DNA of 64,000 bases from Paenibacillus sp. FSL H8-0048 (GTDB lineage Bacteria > Bacillota > Bacilli > Paenibacillales > Paenibacillaceae). The notes beneath the pieces were generated by a model. That model searched no databases and was not told the DNA's origin. It saw only the letters and a list, made by a program, of their open reading frames with translations. Shown piece after piece: positions 52,186 through 60,378 of this stretch. The translations under genes were made by a program, and so were the position numbers. Where the stretch lies: NCBI RefSeq assembly GCF_038002825.1, contig NZ_JBBODF010000001.1:2976001-3040000 (forward strand). Direction: 5' to 3'. The first letter of the stretch is position 1. Each line of letters opens with the position of its first letter.

Positions 52186-52632
52186 ATGATTCGTTACCGC
52201 AGACCCAGGCAGGATGACACGATTATTTATGACTTGATTGAAAAGCAGCTTGTCCCGTTATCCCATCTTCCGCAGACGATCATTAATCAGGTCAGGAAGG
52301 ATCTGCCGCGCCGCCTGGGACAGGGAGTCACACTTGTTGCTTGTCCCGACTACGACAGCGATCCGCTGGGATTCGTGCATTTTCTGCTGCACGGCGATTT
52401 GTTATACATTGATATGCTCGCTATTTCCCCGGGAGCAAGGCGTAAACGCTACGGTAATATGCTCATGGACAGGGCAGAGCGGTTTGCACTATCCCGTGCA
52501 TGCCATAGAGCGAAGGTCTCCGTAGATACCGGAAATACCGCCGGTCTGGCCTTTTATGAAAAACTGGGCTACAGCGTAGCCCGTTATCAACCGCAAAATT
52601 ACTGTTACGAGCTTGAGAAACAGTTCCGCTGA
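52186..52632 (+). CDS. GNAT-family N-acetyltransferase
   Basis: 148-residue GNAT protein. The acetyl-CoA loop appears as LAISPGARRKRYGNMLMDRAE (about 85-105; R-x-x-G/R-x-G/N form), with VDTGNTAGLAFYEKLGYS near the end, the last a strong GNAT signature. Acceptor substrate unknown; the sequence resembles RimI-like acetyltransferases in general form only. ATG behind AAGGGGG. Divergent from the ilv operon and convergent with the Gly/Tyr-rich gene. Confidence 0.85.
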   Translation: MIRYRRPRQDDTIIYDLIEKQLVPLSHLPQTIINQVRKDLPRRLGQGVTLVACPDYDSDPLGFVHFLLHGDLLYIDMLAISPGARRKRYGNMLMDRAERFALSRACHRAKVSVDTGNTAGLAFYEKLGYSVARYQPQNYCYELEKQFR

Positions 52633-52654
52633 TAGAGCAGGCAAGCTCTATGGC

Positions 52655-53002
52655 TTAAAAGAATCCAATCGGCGGAATCCCATAACCAGGACCGGGGCCA
52701 TAGCCGCCATAAGGGCCGGGAACAGGACCATAACCATAACCACCCCCGTAAGGAGCCCCGCCGCCATAGCCGTAGCCTCCGCCGTAACCGTAAGGAGCCG
52801 TACCGATGGCCAGCAAATCAAACAACACGAGCGGAATCAGTGCCTTGGTTTGTACTTTTTTACCACTGATTCGCTGCAAGATCAGCCGGTTGCCTGAGAT
52901 GCGGACCAGTTTGCCCGTCACCTTGGACCCGTCTTTTTTTACCGCCACGATATGTTTGCCAATCAGCTTGATTACCTGTTGTTTCGTAACCGGGTGTGCC
53001 AT
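52655..53002 (-). CDS. Gly/Tyr-rich small protein with Sm-like N-terminal part
   Basis: 115-residue protein. The first 65 residues (KLIGKHIVAVKKDGSKVTGKL, then GNRLILQRISGKKV) look like a small beta-barrel of Sm or SH3 type. The remaining 50 are a low-complexity run of GYGGG, PYGG and PGPYGG units. Such tails are common in spore coat or surface proteins of Bacillales, so a spore-layer role is possible but not shown. ATG at 53002 follows AGGAGGG; the longer upstream frame lacks support. Confidence 0.78.
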   Translation of the reverse strand: MAHPVTKQQVIKLIGKHIVAVKKDGSKVTGKLVRISGNRLILQRISGKKVQTKALIPLVLFDLLAIGTAPYGYGGGYGYGGGAPYGGGYGYGPVPGPYGGYGPGPGYGIPPIGFF

Positions 53003-53115
53003 AATATCCCTCCTGTATTTGTTTCTTAACAGTCTATTCGCCTCACCCGGTATTTGCCTGTACATCCGCCCGCCTCCGGGCTTGAAGTATCGGCAGCAGC
53101 TGCCTGCAAGTTTAC

Positions 53116-53151
53116 AAAAAAAGCGCATTTCCGGAATTCCGGAAATGCGCT
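53116..53151 (-). terminator. Terminator of the second BMP ABC operon
   Basis: AGCGCATTTCCGG and CCGGAAATGCGCT arms (central EcoRI-like GAATTC), with TTTTTTT on the minus strand, 40 bp after the last permease. Confidence 0.9.
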
Positions 53152-53190
53152 CTGTTCTGTTCAGTACTAAGTATGGTATTGCTGATGGCC

Positions 53191-54141
53191 CTAGCGTTTG
53201 CTCGGGTCGTAAGGTTCACCAAGCGCCTTAGGTGCCGAGGAGCGGCCTACTGCACTCACCAGAACAATAATGGTTAACACATAAGGAATCATGAAGATGA
53301 ACTCCTGCGGAATGCTCTTCGACCATTCGAACAGCTGGACATAGTTGCGGATCGCCTGGGACAAGCCGAAGAATACAGCTGCACCAAAAGCGCCCAGCGG
53401 ATTCCACTTCCCGAAGATCATCGCGGCAATGGCAATGAAGCCTTGTCCAGAGATCGTATTATGCGCAAACGTGCCTGTAGTAGTCAACGTAATAGTGGCT
53501 CCGCCGATCCCAGCCAGCAGTCCGCTCAGCATAACCCCGATGTATCTCATCTTGTTGACATTGACACCCAGCGTATCAGCCGCACTCGGATGTTCTCCGA
53601 CTGCGCGCAGACGAAGTCCGAATGGAGTTTTGAACAGGATGAAATAAATAACAATAACTAAGATAATCGCCAGATAAGTGGTGGGATACGAGTTGAAGAT
53701 CCCTTCTCCGATGACCGGAATCTTCGAGAGCCCGGGAATCGCCACTTTGCTGAATCCGTCGATCAGCGGAGTCTCGCCTGATCCCTCGAAGATCAGCTTA
53801 ACCATGTAGAGCGTGCTGCCTGCGGCCAGGAAGTTAATGACCGTACCGCTTATCGTCTGGTCCGCCTTGAAGGTAATCGAGGCCACTGCATGAATCAGTG
53901 AACCAATCACCCCTACGGCCATCGCGCTAAGCACTCCGACCCAAGGAGCCCATTCGCCCATGCCTGCTTCCTGTGCATAATACCCGCCTACAGCCGCTGC
54001 AAACGCACCGAACATCATCAAGCCTTCAAGTCCAATGTTCACAACACCGGATCGTTCAGAGAAGATGCCGCCAAGGGCGGCAAATATTAACGCTGTGGAA
54101 AATACAAGCGTTGTATTGAGCAATTGGCCTAAGATTTCCAT
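53191..54141 (-). CDS. ABC transporter permease, NupQ-like
   Basis: 316-residue permease of the second BMP-type importer with eight or nine helices. It shares GVVNIGLEGLMMFGAF and GQGFIAIAAMIFGKWNP with NupQ/YufQ and with the permease at 1118-2047. Its ATG immediately follows the stop of the first permease (TAGATG), with GAGAAGG inside that gene's end. Last gene of the operon; a strong terminator follows. Likely imports guanosine or other nucleosides, by family. Confidence 0.9.
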   Translation of the reverse strand: MEILGQLLNTTLVFSTALIFAALGGIFSERSGVVNIGLEGLMMFGAFAAAVGGYYAQEAGMGEWAPWVGVLSAMAVGVIGSLIHAVASITFKADQTISGTVINFLAAGSTLYMVKLIFEGSGETPLIDGFSKVAIPGLSKIPVIGEGIFNSYPTTYLAIILVIVIYFILFKTPFGLRLRAVGEHPSAADTLGVNVNKMRYIGVMLSGLLAGIGGATITLTTTGTFAHNTISGQGFIAIAAMIFGKWNPLGAFGAAVFFGLSQAIRNYVQLFEWSKSIPQEFIFMIPYVLTIIVLVSAVGRSSAPKALGEPYDPSKR

Positions 54142-55218
54142 CTATAACACCTTCTCTTTCTTGCGCTTGAAGTAAAACGGTTTGAGCACCCAGCGCACAA
54201 TGCCTTGCGCAGCAATGAAGAATATGATCGAACCGATTACAATACGGATCAGCTCCGGCGGTACATCGGCACCAAAGCTCATTCCAGCCGAGCCGTACGT
54301 TAGCGTGCCATAAAGAATGGCAGCCAGAATGACACCCAGCGGATGAGTCAATCCGAGCAAGGCAACAGCGATACCGTCGAATCCATAGCCAGGTGAAGCT
54401 GCAAATACAGATTGATAATGGAAAACGCCAAGCACTTCACCAGCGCCTGCGAGTCCTGCGAACACGCCGCTGATGAACATAGCCTTCACTACATTACGTC
54501 CAACATTCATGCCTGCATACTCTGCAGCATGCGGATTCAGACCTACTGCACGCATCTCGTAACCCTGCTTGGTCTTCCACAAATAGACATAGAAGAAGGT
54601 AGCTGCTGCCAGGGCAATTACAGTTCCCCAGTGCAGACGGGCGTTATCGAAGGTGGAGAAAAGGAAGGTCATGGAGAGGGAAGCCGGATTATCCTCCGAC
54701 CGGTTCTGCCCCTGGAGCAGCAGGAAGGTCCGGACAATATAATTCGACAGGAAGAGCGCAATCCAGTTCAACATGATCGTTGTAATAACTTCATTAATTC
54801 CGCGTTTGGCCTTCAGATATCCGGCAATACCGGCCCATAGCCCGCCGCATACAGCAGCCGCTATGACCGCAAGCGGGACTAAAAGGAAGGAAGGCAATAC
54901 TCCGCCAAGCTTAATGCCGACAACAGAAGCAGCCGTCATTCCGATCATGACCTGCCCGTCCGCACCAATGTTGAACATCCCTGAGCGGAAAGCGAAGGCT
55001 ACCGCCAGACCCGTCAGCATCAGTGGAGTCATCTCACGGATCGCTTCACCGAAATCATACGGGCTGCCGAACACGCGCTTGAACAGCGCAGAGTAGGCTG
55101 CGATAGGATCATAACCGCCAAACAGCATGACTATAGCACCCACCAGGAAGCCCATTAGTATCGCTACAAGCGGAACGATATAGCTGTCTGTTGCGAATAT
55201 TTTCCGGAGTCTAGACAT
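54142..55218 (-). CDS. ABC transporter permease, NupP-like
   Basis: 358-residue permease with the RSGMFNIGADGQVMIG motif (about residue 80) and a second conserved cytoplasmic loop EMRAVGLNPHAAEYAGM. It pairs with the downstream NupQ-like permease. The start overlaps the end of the ATPase gene by 8 bp; the ATG at 55218 was chosen because GGGGAGGT lies at proper distance, while an ATG two codons earlier is only 2 bp from it. Confidence 0.9.
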   Translation of the reverse strand: MSRLRKIFATDSYIVPLVAILMGFLVGAIVMLFGGYDPIAAYSALFKRVFGSPYDFGEAIREMTPLMLTGLAVAFAFRSGMFNIGADGQVMIGMTAASVVGIKLGGVLPSFLLVPLAVIAAAVCGGLWAGIAGYLKAKRGINEVITTIMLNWIALFLSNYIVRTFLLLQGQNRSEDNPASLSMTFLFSTFDNARLHWGTVIALAAATFFYVYLWKTKQGYEMRAVGLNPHAAEYAGMNVGRNVVKAMFISGVFAGLAGAGEVLGVFHYQSVFAASPGYGFDGIAVALLGLTHPLGVILAAILYGTLTYGSAGMSFGADVPPELIRIVIGSIIFFIAAQGIVRWVLKPFYFKRKKEKVL

Positions 55219-56749
55219 CCGCATGACCTCCCCGCTTCAAACTGCCCGCCATCATCAGACCCAGTTCCTGGTCATTCGTATCCTGCGGGAATACTTCTCC
55301 GACAATCTGTCCTTCATAAATAACAGCAATCCGGTCAGACACATTCATAATTTCATCCAATTCAAAAGAAATCAGCAACACAGCCTTGCCTTGGTCCCGC
55401 TGGGCAATAAGCTGCTTCTGTACAAATTCAATCGCCCCGACATCCAGACCGCGTGTTGGCTGTGCGGCAATCAGCAGAGTCGGATTCTTGTCTATTTCCC
55501 GCGCAATAATCGCTTTTTGTTGATTACCGCCGGATAAGGAACGGGCTTTGTTCTCTATGGACGGTGTACGCACATCGAACTGCCTTACCAGGTCTTCTGC
55601 ATGCTTGTTAATGACATCTGTGTTCAAGAATCCGTTCTGGTTGTACGGACTCTTATAATACGTCTCCAGAACCATGTTCTCACTTACCGAGAAGTCCAGC
55701 ACCAGACCATGCTTGTGACGGTCTTCTGGGATATGGGAGACATTCATTTCAGATACTTTACGCGGTGACAGATTGGCAATCTCCTTACCGGAGACCTGAA
55801 TCGAACCTGAATCAATCTTGCGCAGCCCGGTTATGGCCTGAATCAGCTCACTTTGGCCGTTGCCGTCCACGCCGGCGATTCCGAGAATCTCCCCTGCCTT
55901 CACTTCAAAGCTCAGGTTATTCAGCACAGGCACGCCATCCTTGCTTTTGCTGCTGACATTAGACAGCTTCAGGATGCTCTCGCCAATATGCGGTGTCTGC
56001 TTGTCCACTTTGAACGTAACCCCGCGTCCGACCATCTTCTCAGCCAGCTCATTCGGATTGGTTCCGGCAGTCTTCACTGTATCAATTACCTTGCCGCGCC
56101 GGATAATCGTGACACGGTCGGAAATCTGCATAATTTCCTTCAGTTTATGGGTGATCAGGATAATGGATTTACCTTCAGCAACGAGCCGCTTCATAATCGC
56201 CATCAGTTCTGTAATTTCCTGCGGCGTAAGTACAGCGGTAGGCTCGTCGAATATAAGTATATCCGCTCCGCGGTACAGGGTTTTCATAATTTCTACCCGT
56301 TGCTGCATGCCTACCGAAATGTCATGAATTTTGGCATTTGGATTGACTTGTAGCCCGTACTGCTCAGATAGCTTACGAACCTGCTCCGCAGCGGATTTAT
56401 AGTCAATTTTAAGACCTTTCTTCGGTTCCATGCCCAGAACAATGTTCTCGGTAACCGTGAAAGGATCAACAAGCTTGAAATGCTGGTGAACCATACCAAT
56501 GCCAAGCTCAATAGCTTTATTGGGGTTATCAATAATAACCGGTTTCCCGTCGATTTCGATGCTGCCTTCATCGGGCTGGTACAGTCCGAATACGATATTC
56601 ATTAAGGTCGATTTGCCTGCCCCGTTCTCACCAAGCAGCGCGTGGATCTCCCCTTTTTCCAGCGTCAGACTGATAGAGTCGTTCGCAACGATACCGGGAA
56701 AGCGTTTTGTGATTTGCTTCAACTCTACGACAGGAGCCGCAGCACTCAT
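55211..56749 (-). CDS. ABC transporter ATP-binding protein, NupO-like
   Basis: 512-residue double ABC ATPase. Domain 1 has GENGAGKST, SVGMQQRVEI and ILIFDEPTAVL; domain 2 has the degenerate GVDGNGQSE, LSGGNQQK and a divergent Walker B ending LLIAAQPTRGLD. It is similar in order and motifs to the ATPase at 3190-4722, so the two importers are paralogues. Start at 56749 follows GAGGGTGATTCC; the frame is open further upstream without support. It lies 178 bp after the BMP lipoprotein gene with a hairpin between. Confidence 0.92.
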   Translation of the reverse strand: MSAAAPVVELKQITKRFPGIVANDSISLTLEKGEIHALLGENGAGKSTLMNIVFGLYQPDEGSIEIDGKPVIIDNPNKAIELGIGMVHQHFKLVDPFTVTENIVLGMEPKKGLKIDYKSAAEQVRKLSEQYGLQVNPNAKIHDISVGMQQRVEIMKTLYRGADILIFDEPTAVLTPQEITELMAIMKRLVAEGKSIILITHKLKEIMQISDRVTIIRRGKVIDTVKTAGTNPNELAEKMVGRGVTFKVDKQTPHIGESILKLSNVSSKSKDGVPVLNNLSFEVKAGEILGIAGVDGNGQSELIQAITGLRKIDSGSIQVSGKEIANLSPRKVSEMNVSHIPEDRHKHGLVLDFSVSENMVLETYYKSPYNQNGFLNTDVINKHAEDLVRQFDVRTPSIENKARSLSGGNQQKAIIAREIDKNPTLLIAAQPTRGLDVGAIEFVQKQLIAQRDQGKAVLLISFELDEIMNVSDRIAVIYEGQIVGEVFPQDTNDQELGLMMAGSLKRGGHADV

Positions 56750-56798
56750 GGAATCACCCTCATCACAGAATAGATATAATATTGCCTTCAAGACACGG

Positions 56799-56827
56799 CT
56801 GTACCGCCCCACACAAGGACGGTACAG
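56799..56827 (-). other. Stem-loop between lipoprotein and ATPase genes of the second importer
   Basis: CTGTACCGTCC and GGCGGTACAG arms with a short loop and no T-run after. Same position in the operon as the hairpin at 4757-4793. Confidence 0.5.
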
Positions 56828-56927
56828 TTGTGATTGTCTATAACAGTTGCTGACAGAGAACAAGGCCAGTACTTGAACCGGCCCTGCTTCGTCGTTATGT
56901 TAAATCGGGTAAAGCTAAAGCAGTGAA

Positions 56928-58010
56928 TTACTCAGCAGGAACAACGATTGTTCCGTCAATGATTTGCTTGCTGTATTCGTCAACCTTAGCCAGAATATCT
57001 GCGCTAACGTTAGCTTTGGATGTTTCAGGAAGGCCTACACCATTGTCTTTCAGACTAAGAACAGTTGTAGTACCGCCTTTGAATGTACCATCAACAACCT
57101 GCTGGGAAACCTTCTTAACCGCTTCGTCAACACGTTTGATCATGGAAGTCAGAGTTACATCATCGCCAAATTCCAGAGACTGGTCTTTGTCAACGCCGAT
57201 AACCCATACTTTAGTTCCGCCGGCTTTGTTGCGGGATTTCGCTTCGTTGAATACACCGTTGCCTGTTGCGCCTGCAGCAGGGAAGATAATGTCGTTGCCG
57301 GCATCATACAGCGTTGCAGCCAGGGATTTACCAGTATCAGGCTTGTCATAGGCACCTGCATAAGTGATTGTTACTTTTGCATTAGGGTTAACTGCTTCTA
57401 CGCCGGCTTTGAAGCCCACTTCGAAACGTTTGATAACCGGGCTTTCCATACCGCCGACAAAGCCAACTTTGTTAGTTTTGGTTGTCATACCAGCAACAAC
57501 ACCCACCAGGAAGGAACCTTCATTCTCAGCAAAAGTTACAGATTCAACGTTAGGAGCTTCTACTACGCTGTCGATGATCGCCAGGTTAGCATTCGGGTTC
57601 TCTTTGGCAACCTTCAGTACAGCATCACCAAGGTCGAAGCCGATACCCCAAGTCAGATCATAGCCGCCTTTAACGAACTGGTTAAGGTTAGGCTCGTAGT
57701 CTGCATTGGATTTACTCTGCAGGTACTTGATTTCAGCACCAGCTTCTTTTTCAAGAGACTGGAGTGCTTCCCATGCGGATTGGTTAAAGGATTTGTCATT
57801 TACGCCGCCTACGTCAGTTACGAGGCCCAGCTTGACAGCCTTAGGAGCTTCAGTTGGTGCCGGTGCTTCTGTTGCAGCTGCTGCGTCGGTTGGTGCAGTA
57901 GTTGCTCCAGCATTGGAACCGGAATTAGCGCTGTTATTGTTACCGCATCCTGCCAGAATGACAGTGAAGGCCATAACCATAACCAAAGATAGTTGGTAAA
58001 ACTTCTTCAT
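56928..58010 (-). CDS. BMP-family substrate-binding lipoprotein (NupN-like)
   Basis: 360-residue lipoprotein with signal peptide MKKFYQLSLVMVMAFTV and lipobox LAGC (Cys about 22), an Ala/Thr/Glu linker, then the BMP domain starting KLGLVTDVGGVNDKSFNQSAWEAL. VNDKSFN is the nucleoside-binding motif of the family. First gene of the second importer. Its start follows AAGGGGGATC. The promoter region has a TATAAT and an upstream palindrome. Closest model is NupN of the B. subtilis guanosine importer NupNOPQ. Confidence 0.93.
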   Translation of the reverse strand: MKKFYQLSLVMVMAFTVILAGCGNNNSANSGSNAGATTAPTDAAAATEAPAPTEAPKAVKLGLVTDVGGVNDKSFNQSAWEALQSLEKEAGAEIKYLQSKSNADYEPNLNQFVKGGYDLTWGIGFDLGDAVLKVAKENPNANLAIIDSVVEAPNVESVTFAENEGSFLVGVVAGMTTKTNKVGFVGGMESPVIKRFEVGFKAGVEAVNPNAKVTITYAGAYDKPDTGKSLAATLYDAGNDIIFPAAGATGNGVFNEAKSRNKAGGTKVWVIGVDKDQSLEFGDDVTLTSMIKRVDEAVKKVSQQVVDGTFKGGTTTVLSLKDNGVGLPETSKANVSADILAKVDEYSKQIIDGTIVVPAE

Positions 58011-58318
58011 CGAAAGTGATCCCCCTTAGTAAATTGGATGTCTTCTGTGTTCTGCTTTGGACATACCATTAGTACAAATTATACCTGCAAAAAAAGCTAA
58101 AATCCAGTCTATTAATGACCTCAGGTCAATAATAATTTGCATTTTTCAACAAGAAATCGCTTACCTTGACACAAGCCGTTACCTCTATGTCCGTTATATG
58201 TTAGAAAACCTCAAAATGTAGCTTATGGCTCCAAGTGCATTAACATTATTATTGCACAGGGAAGGCTTTTCTATTATCATGTATGATTACATCTTGTACG
58301 CAAAGGGAGTTACTGAAA
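58011..58318. other. Divergent promoter region of the BMP operon and thioesterase gene
   Basis: No gene. It contains a -10 TATAAT for the BMP gene on the minus strand (about 58078-58083) and, 30 bp upstream of it, the perfect inverted repeat TGACCT-C-AGGTCA (58116-58128), a likely operator. I looked for a purine riboswitch core and did not find one. Confidence 0.5.
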
Positions 58319-58861
58319 ATGGAACAAGAACACACACCACAAGCTGCACCCGACTTCAAATACTGTCATGAATCCCGCGTATTCAAAACCGGCCGTGTCT
58401 TCCCGAATGATGTGAACAATCACAAGACGCTGTTCGGCGGCAAGCTGATGAGCACCATTGATGAAGTGGCCTCCATCTCGGCTATGCGCCATTGCCGGGT
58501 CAACGTGGTGACGGCATCCGCTGACTCTGTAGACTTCCTCCTGCCGATCCGGCCAACGGATTCCGTCTGCTTCGAATCCTTTGTCTCCTGGACGGGCCGT
58601 ACCAGCATCGAGGTGTTCGTCAAGATCATCTCTGAGAATCTCTACACAGGCGAACGCGCCGTTGCCGCAACTTCCTTCCTGACCTTCGTAGCCATGAATG
58701 AAGACGGTACTACAGCTCCAGTTCCGGCCATTGTGGCCCAGACCGACGAAGAGAAGCTGATCTGCCAGTCTGCGGACGAGCGGTCTGCGCTGCGCAAGCT
58801 GAGACGCTCCAGCAGCAAGAAGCTCGCTTCACTGCTTAGCACAACGAAATACTGGGAATAG
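58319..58861 (+). CDS. Acyl-CoA thioesterase (hotdog fold, YkhA-like)
   Basis: 180-residue single-hotdog acyl-CoA hydrolase. The catalytic segment is NDVNNHKTLFGGKLMSTIDEVASISAMRH (N-terminal helix with the Asn/Asp pair), followed by DSVDFLLPIRPTDSV and the TSIEVFVKI strand. It is similar to YkhA/BACH-type enzymes, which act on medium and long chain acyl-CoA. ATG follows GGGAG. Converges with rplT at a bidirectional terminator. Confidence 0.88.
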   Translation: MEQEHTPQAAPDFKYCHESRVFKTGRVFPNDVNNHKTLFGGKLMSTIDEVASISAMRHCRVNVVTASADSVDFLLPIRPTDSVCFESFVSWTGRTSIEVFVKIISENLYTGERAVAATSFLTFVAMNEDGTTAPVPAIVAQTDEEKLICQSADERSALRKLRRSSSKKLASLLSTTKYWE

Positions 58862-58889
58862 CCGTCCGTCCGGGCGGTTCCCACCGCGC

Positions 58890-58933
58890 AAAAAAAGCAC
58901 CGTCACACGGGAGAACCCGCAGGCGGTGCTTTT
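58890..58933. terminator. Bidirectional terminator between the thioesterase and infC-rpmI-rplT
   Basis: AAAAGCACCG and CGGTGCTTTT arms around an inner GGG/CCC hairpin. Confidence 0.85.
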
Positions 58934-58947
58934 CGGTTTATAGCGTC

Positions 58948-59307
58948 TTACGCGTTGATCTTCTCTTTGGCAACAACAGCCAGGGAGTTGAAAGCGTTCA
59001 GATCGTTCACTGCCAGATCAGCCAGCATCTTACGGTTCACTTCTACACCAGCCAATTTCAGGCCGTATACAAGCTTGCTGTAAGACAGACCGTTCAAACG
59101 GGCTGCAGCATTGATACGTACGATCCACAGTCTGCGGAAGTTACGTTTAGTCTGACGACGGTCACGGTATGCGTAAACCATCGATTTCATTACTTGCTCT
59201 TTAGCTGTTTTGAAAATGCGGTGCTTGGAACCGAAGTAACCCTTTGCCAGCTTCAATACTTTTTTATGTCTACGACGAACTACAAATCCGCCTTTAACTC
59301 TTGCCAT
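58948..59307 (-). CDS. rplT: 50S ribosomal protein L20
   Basis: 119-residue L20 with the typical Arg/Lys-rich N-terminal tail ([25 protein letters not shown]) and globular C-terminal domain ([18 protein letters not shown]). It binds 23S rRNA early in 50S assembly and also represses its own operon through the leader RNA. Last gene of infC-rpmI-rplT. ATG follows GGGAGG. Confidence 0.98.
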   Translation of the reverse strand: MARVKGGFVVRRRHKKVLKLAKGYFGSKHRIFKTAKEQVMKSMVYAYRDRRQTKRNFRRLWIVRINAAARLNGLSYSKLVYGLKLAGVEVNRKMLADLAVNDLNAFNSLAVVAKEKINA

Positions 59308-59338
59308 ATTAATAAACCTCCCAAAAATGTGTGATTAA

Positions 59339-59539
59339 CTATTTCAAGTTAGCGAGTCCTTGTTTCAAACGTCTTACATCCCCAGGGGCCATTACCGGAT
59401 TGCCGTTCAATACGCGTTTTGCACGTTTCGACTTGTGGGACAGCAAGTGGTTCTTGTGAGCTTTGTAACGCAATACTTTACCAGTTCCAGTGATCTTGAA
59501 GCGGCCTTTCAGGCTGCTATGTGTTTTCATTTTAGGCAT
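59339..59539 (-). CDS. rpmI: 50S ribosomal protein L35
   Basis: 66-residue L35, starting PKMKTHSSLKGRFKITGTGK and ending RRLKQGLANLK, highly basic. ATG at 59539 behind AGGAGG; the 15-codon longer frame is not used. Lies between infC and rplT, the conserved order. Confidence 0.98.
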   Translation of the reverse strand: MPKMKTHSSLKGRFKITGTGKVLRYKAHKNHLLSHKSKRAKRVLNGNPVMAPGDVRRLKQGLANLK

Positions 59540-59596
59540 GGTGTTTCCTCCTTGAATATTATGCGGCGCCAGATTGCTATGCAAGTGACTCCAGGA

Positions 59597-60112
59597 TTAT
59601 TGGGGCTTCGGAGCCAGAATCATAATCATGCTGCGGCCTTCCAGCTTAGGCTGGCGCTCTACAACAGCAATTTCTTCTACTTCGCTCTTCACGCGCTCCA
59701 GGATCTTCTGGCCGATACTAGCGTGGGTAATCTCACGGCCGCGGAAACGGACGGAGCACTTCACTTTATCGCCTTCACCCAGGAACTTGATTACATTGCG
59801 GAACTTGGTCTGATAATCATGTTCCTCAATGTTTGCGCGGAACCAGACTTCCTTGAGATCCACGATCTTCTGGTTCTTGCGGGCTTCCTTCTCTTTCTTC
59901 TGCGTTTCATAACGGAACTTGCCGTAATCCATGATGCGGCATACCGGCGGCTTCGCCTGCGGTGCTACGTTGACTAAATCCAGATTCAGATCGATCGCCA
60001 TTTGTAACGCCTCGCGGATCGGCTTGATCCCGATTTGTTCACCCTCTGCTCCGACCAGCCGAACCTCTTTGGCACGAATTTCATCATTGATCATATGTTC
60101 CTTACTGATAAT
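59597..60112 (-). CDS. infC: Translation initiation factor IF-3 (AUU start)
   Basis: 171-residue IF-3, which binds the 30S subunit and checks the initiator codon. The N-domain carries REVRL-type sequence AKEVRLVGAEGEQIGI, the linker PPVCRIMDYGKFRYE, and the C-domain VKCSVRFRGREITH. The frame has no ATG at the conserved N-terminus: the ribosome binding site GGAGGTGGAGG is followed at 60112 by ATT ATC AGT AAG, matching the ISKEHM start of homologues. An AUU start lets IF-3 limit its own synthesis. A later ATG (HMIND) would remove six conserved residues. Confidence 0.95.
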   Translation of the reverse strand: MISKEHMINDEIRAKEVRLVGAEGEQIGIKPIREALQMAIDLNLDLVNVAPQAKPPVCRIMDYGKFRYETQKKEKEARKNQKIVDLKEVWFRANIEEHDYQTKFRNVIKFLGEGDKVKCSVRFRGREITHASIGQKILERVKSEVEEIAVVERQPKLEGRSMIMILAPKPQ

Positions 60113-60158
60113 CCTCCACCTCCGAATATTTTTCAGATAATATATTACGGTTCTCCAT

Positions 60159-60340
60159 AAAAAAGGGATGCCGGTAATTCCCCGACACCCCGTTTGATCA
60201 ACGTTCATGAATTGTAACCATTCATAAAGCATTGAGATCAAAACCAGCAGGCTGTTAGCCAGTCAGGTGAGAAGCCGGTGCTTCTGCTTGCAATCCCTAT
60301 GTTTTGCACACTTGAATACTATACATCATCAGACCGAAGG
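60159..60340 (-). promoter_or_regulatory. infC leader with intrinsic terminator (L20-type autoregulation)
   Basis: A terminator with arms GGGTGTCGG and CCGGCATCCC then TTTTTT lies at 60159-60190, 47 bp before the infC start. Firmicute infC-rpmI-rplT leaders use such an attenuator with L20 binding. The antiterminator arrangement further upstream was not resolved. Confidence 0.65.
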
Positions 60341-60378
60341 AGTCAACACCTTCTGAAATTATTAATTTACAGTGCGGA

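Noticed and set aside
58011..58318. Purine riboswitch before the nupN-like gene
   Set aside because: The conserved purine aptamer segments were not found; only a promoter and an inverted repeat are seen.
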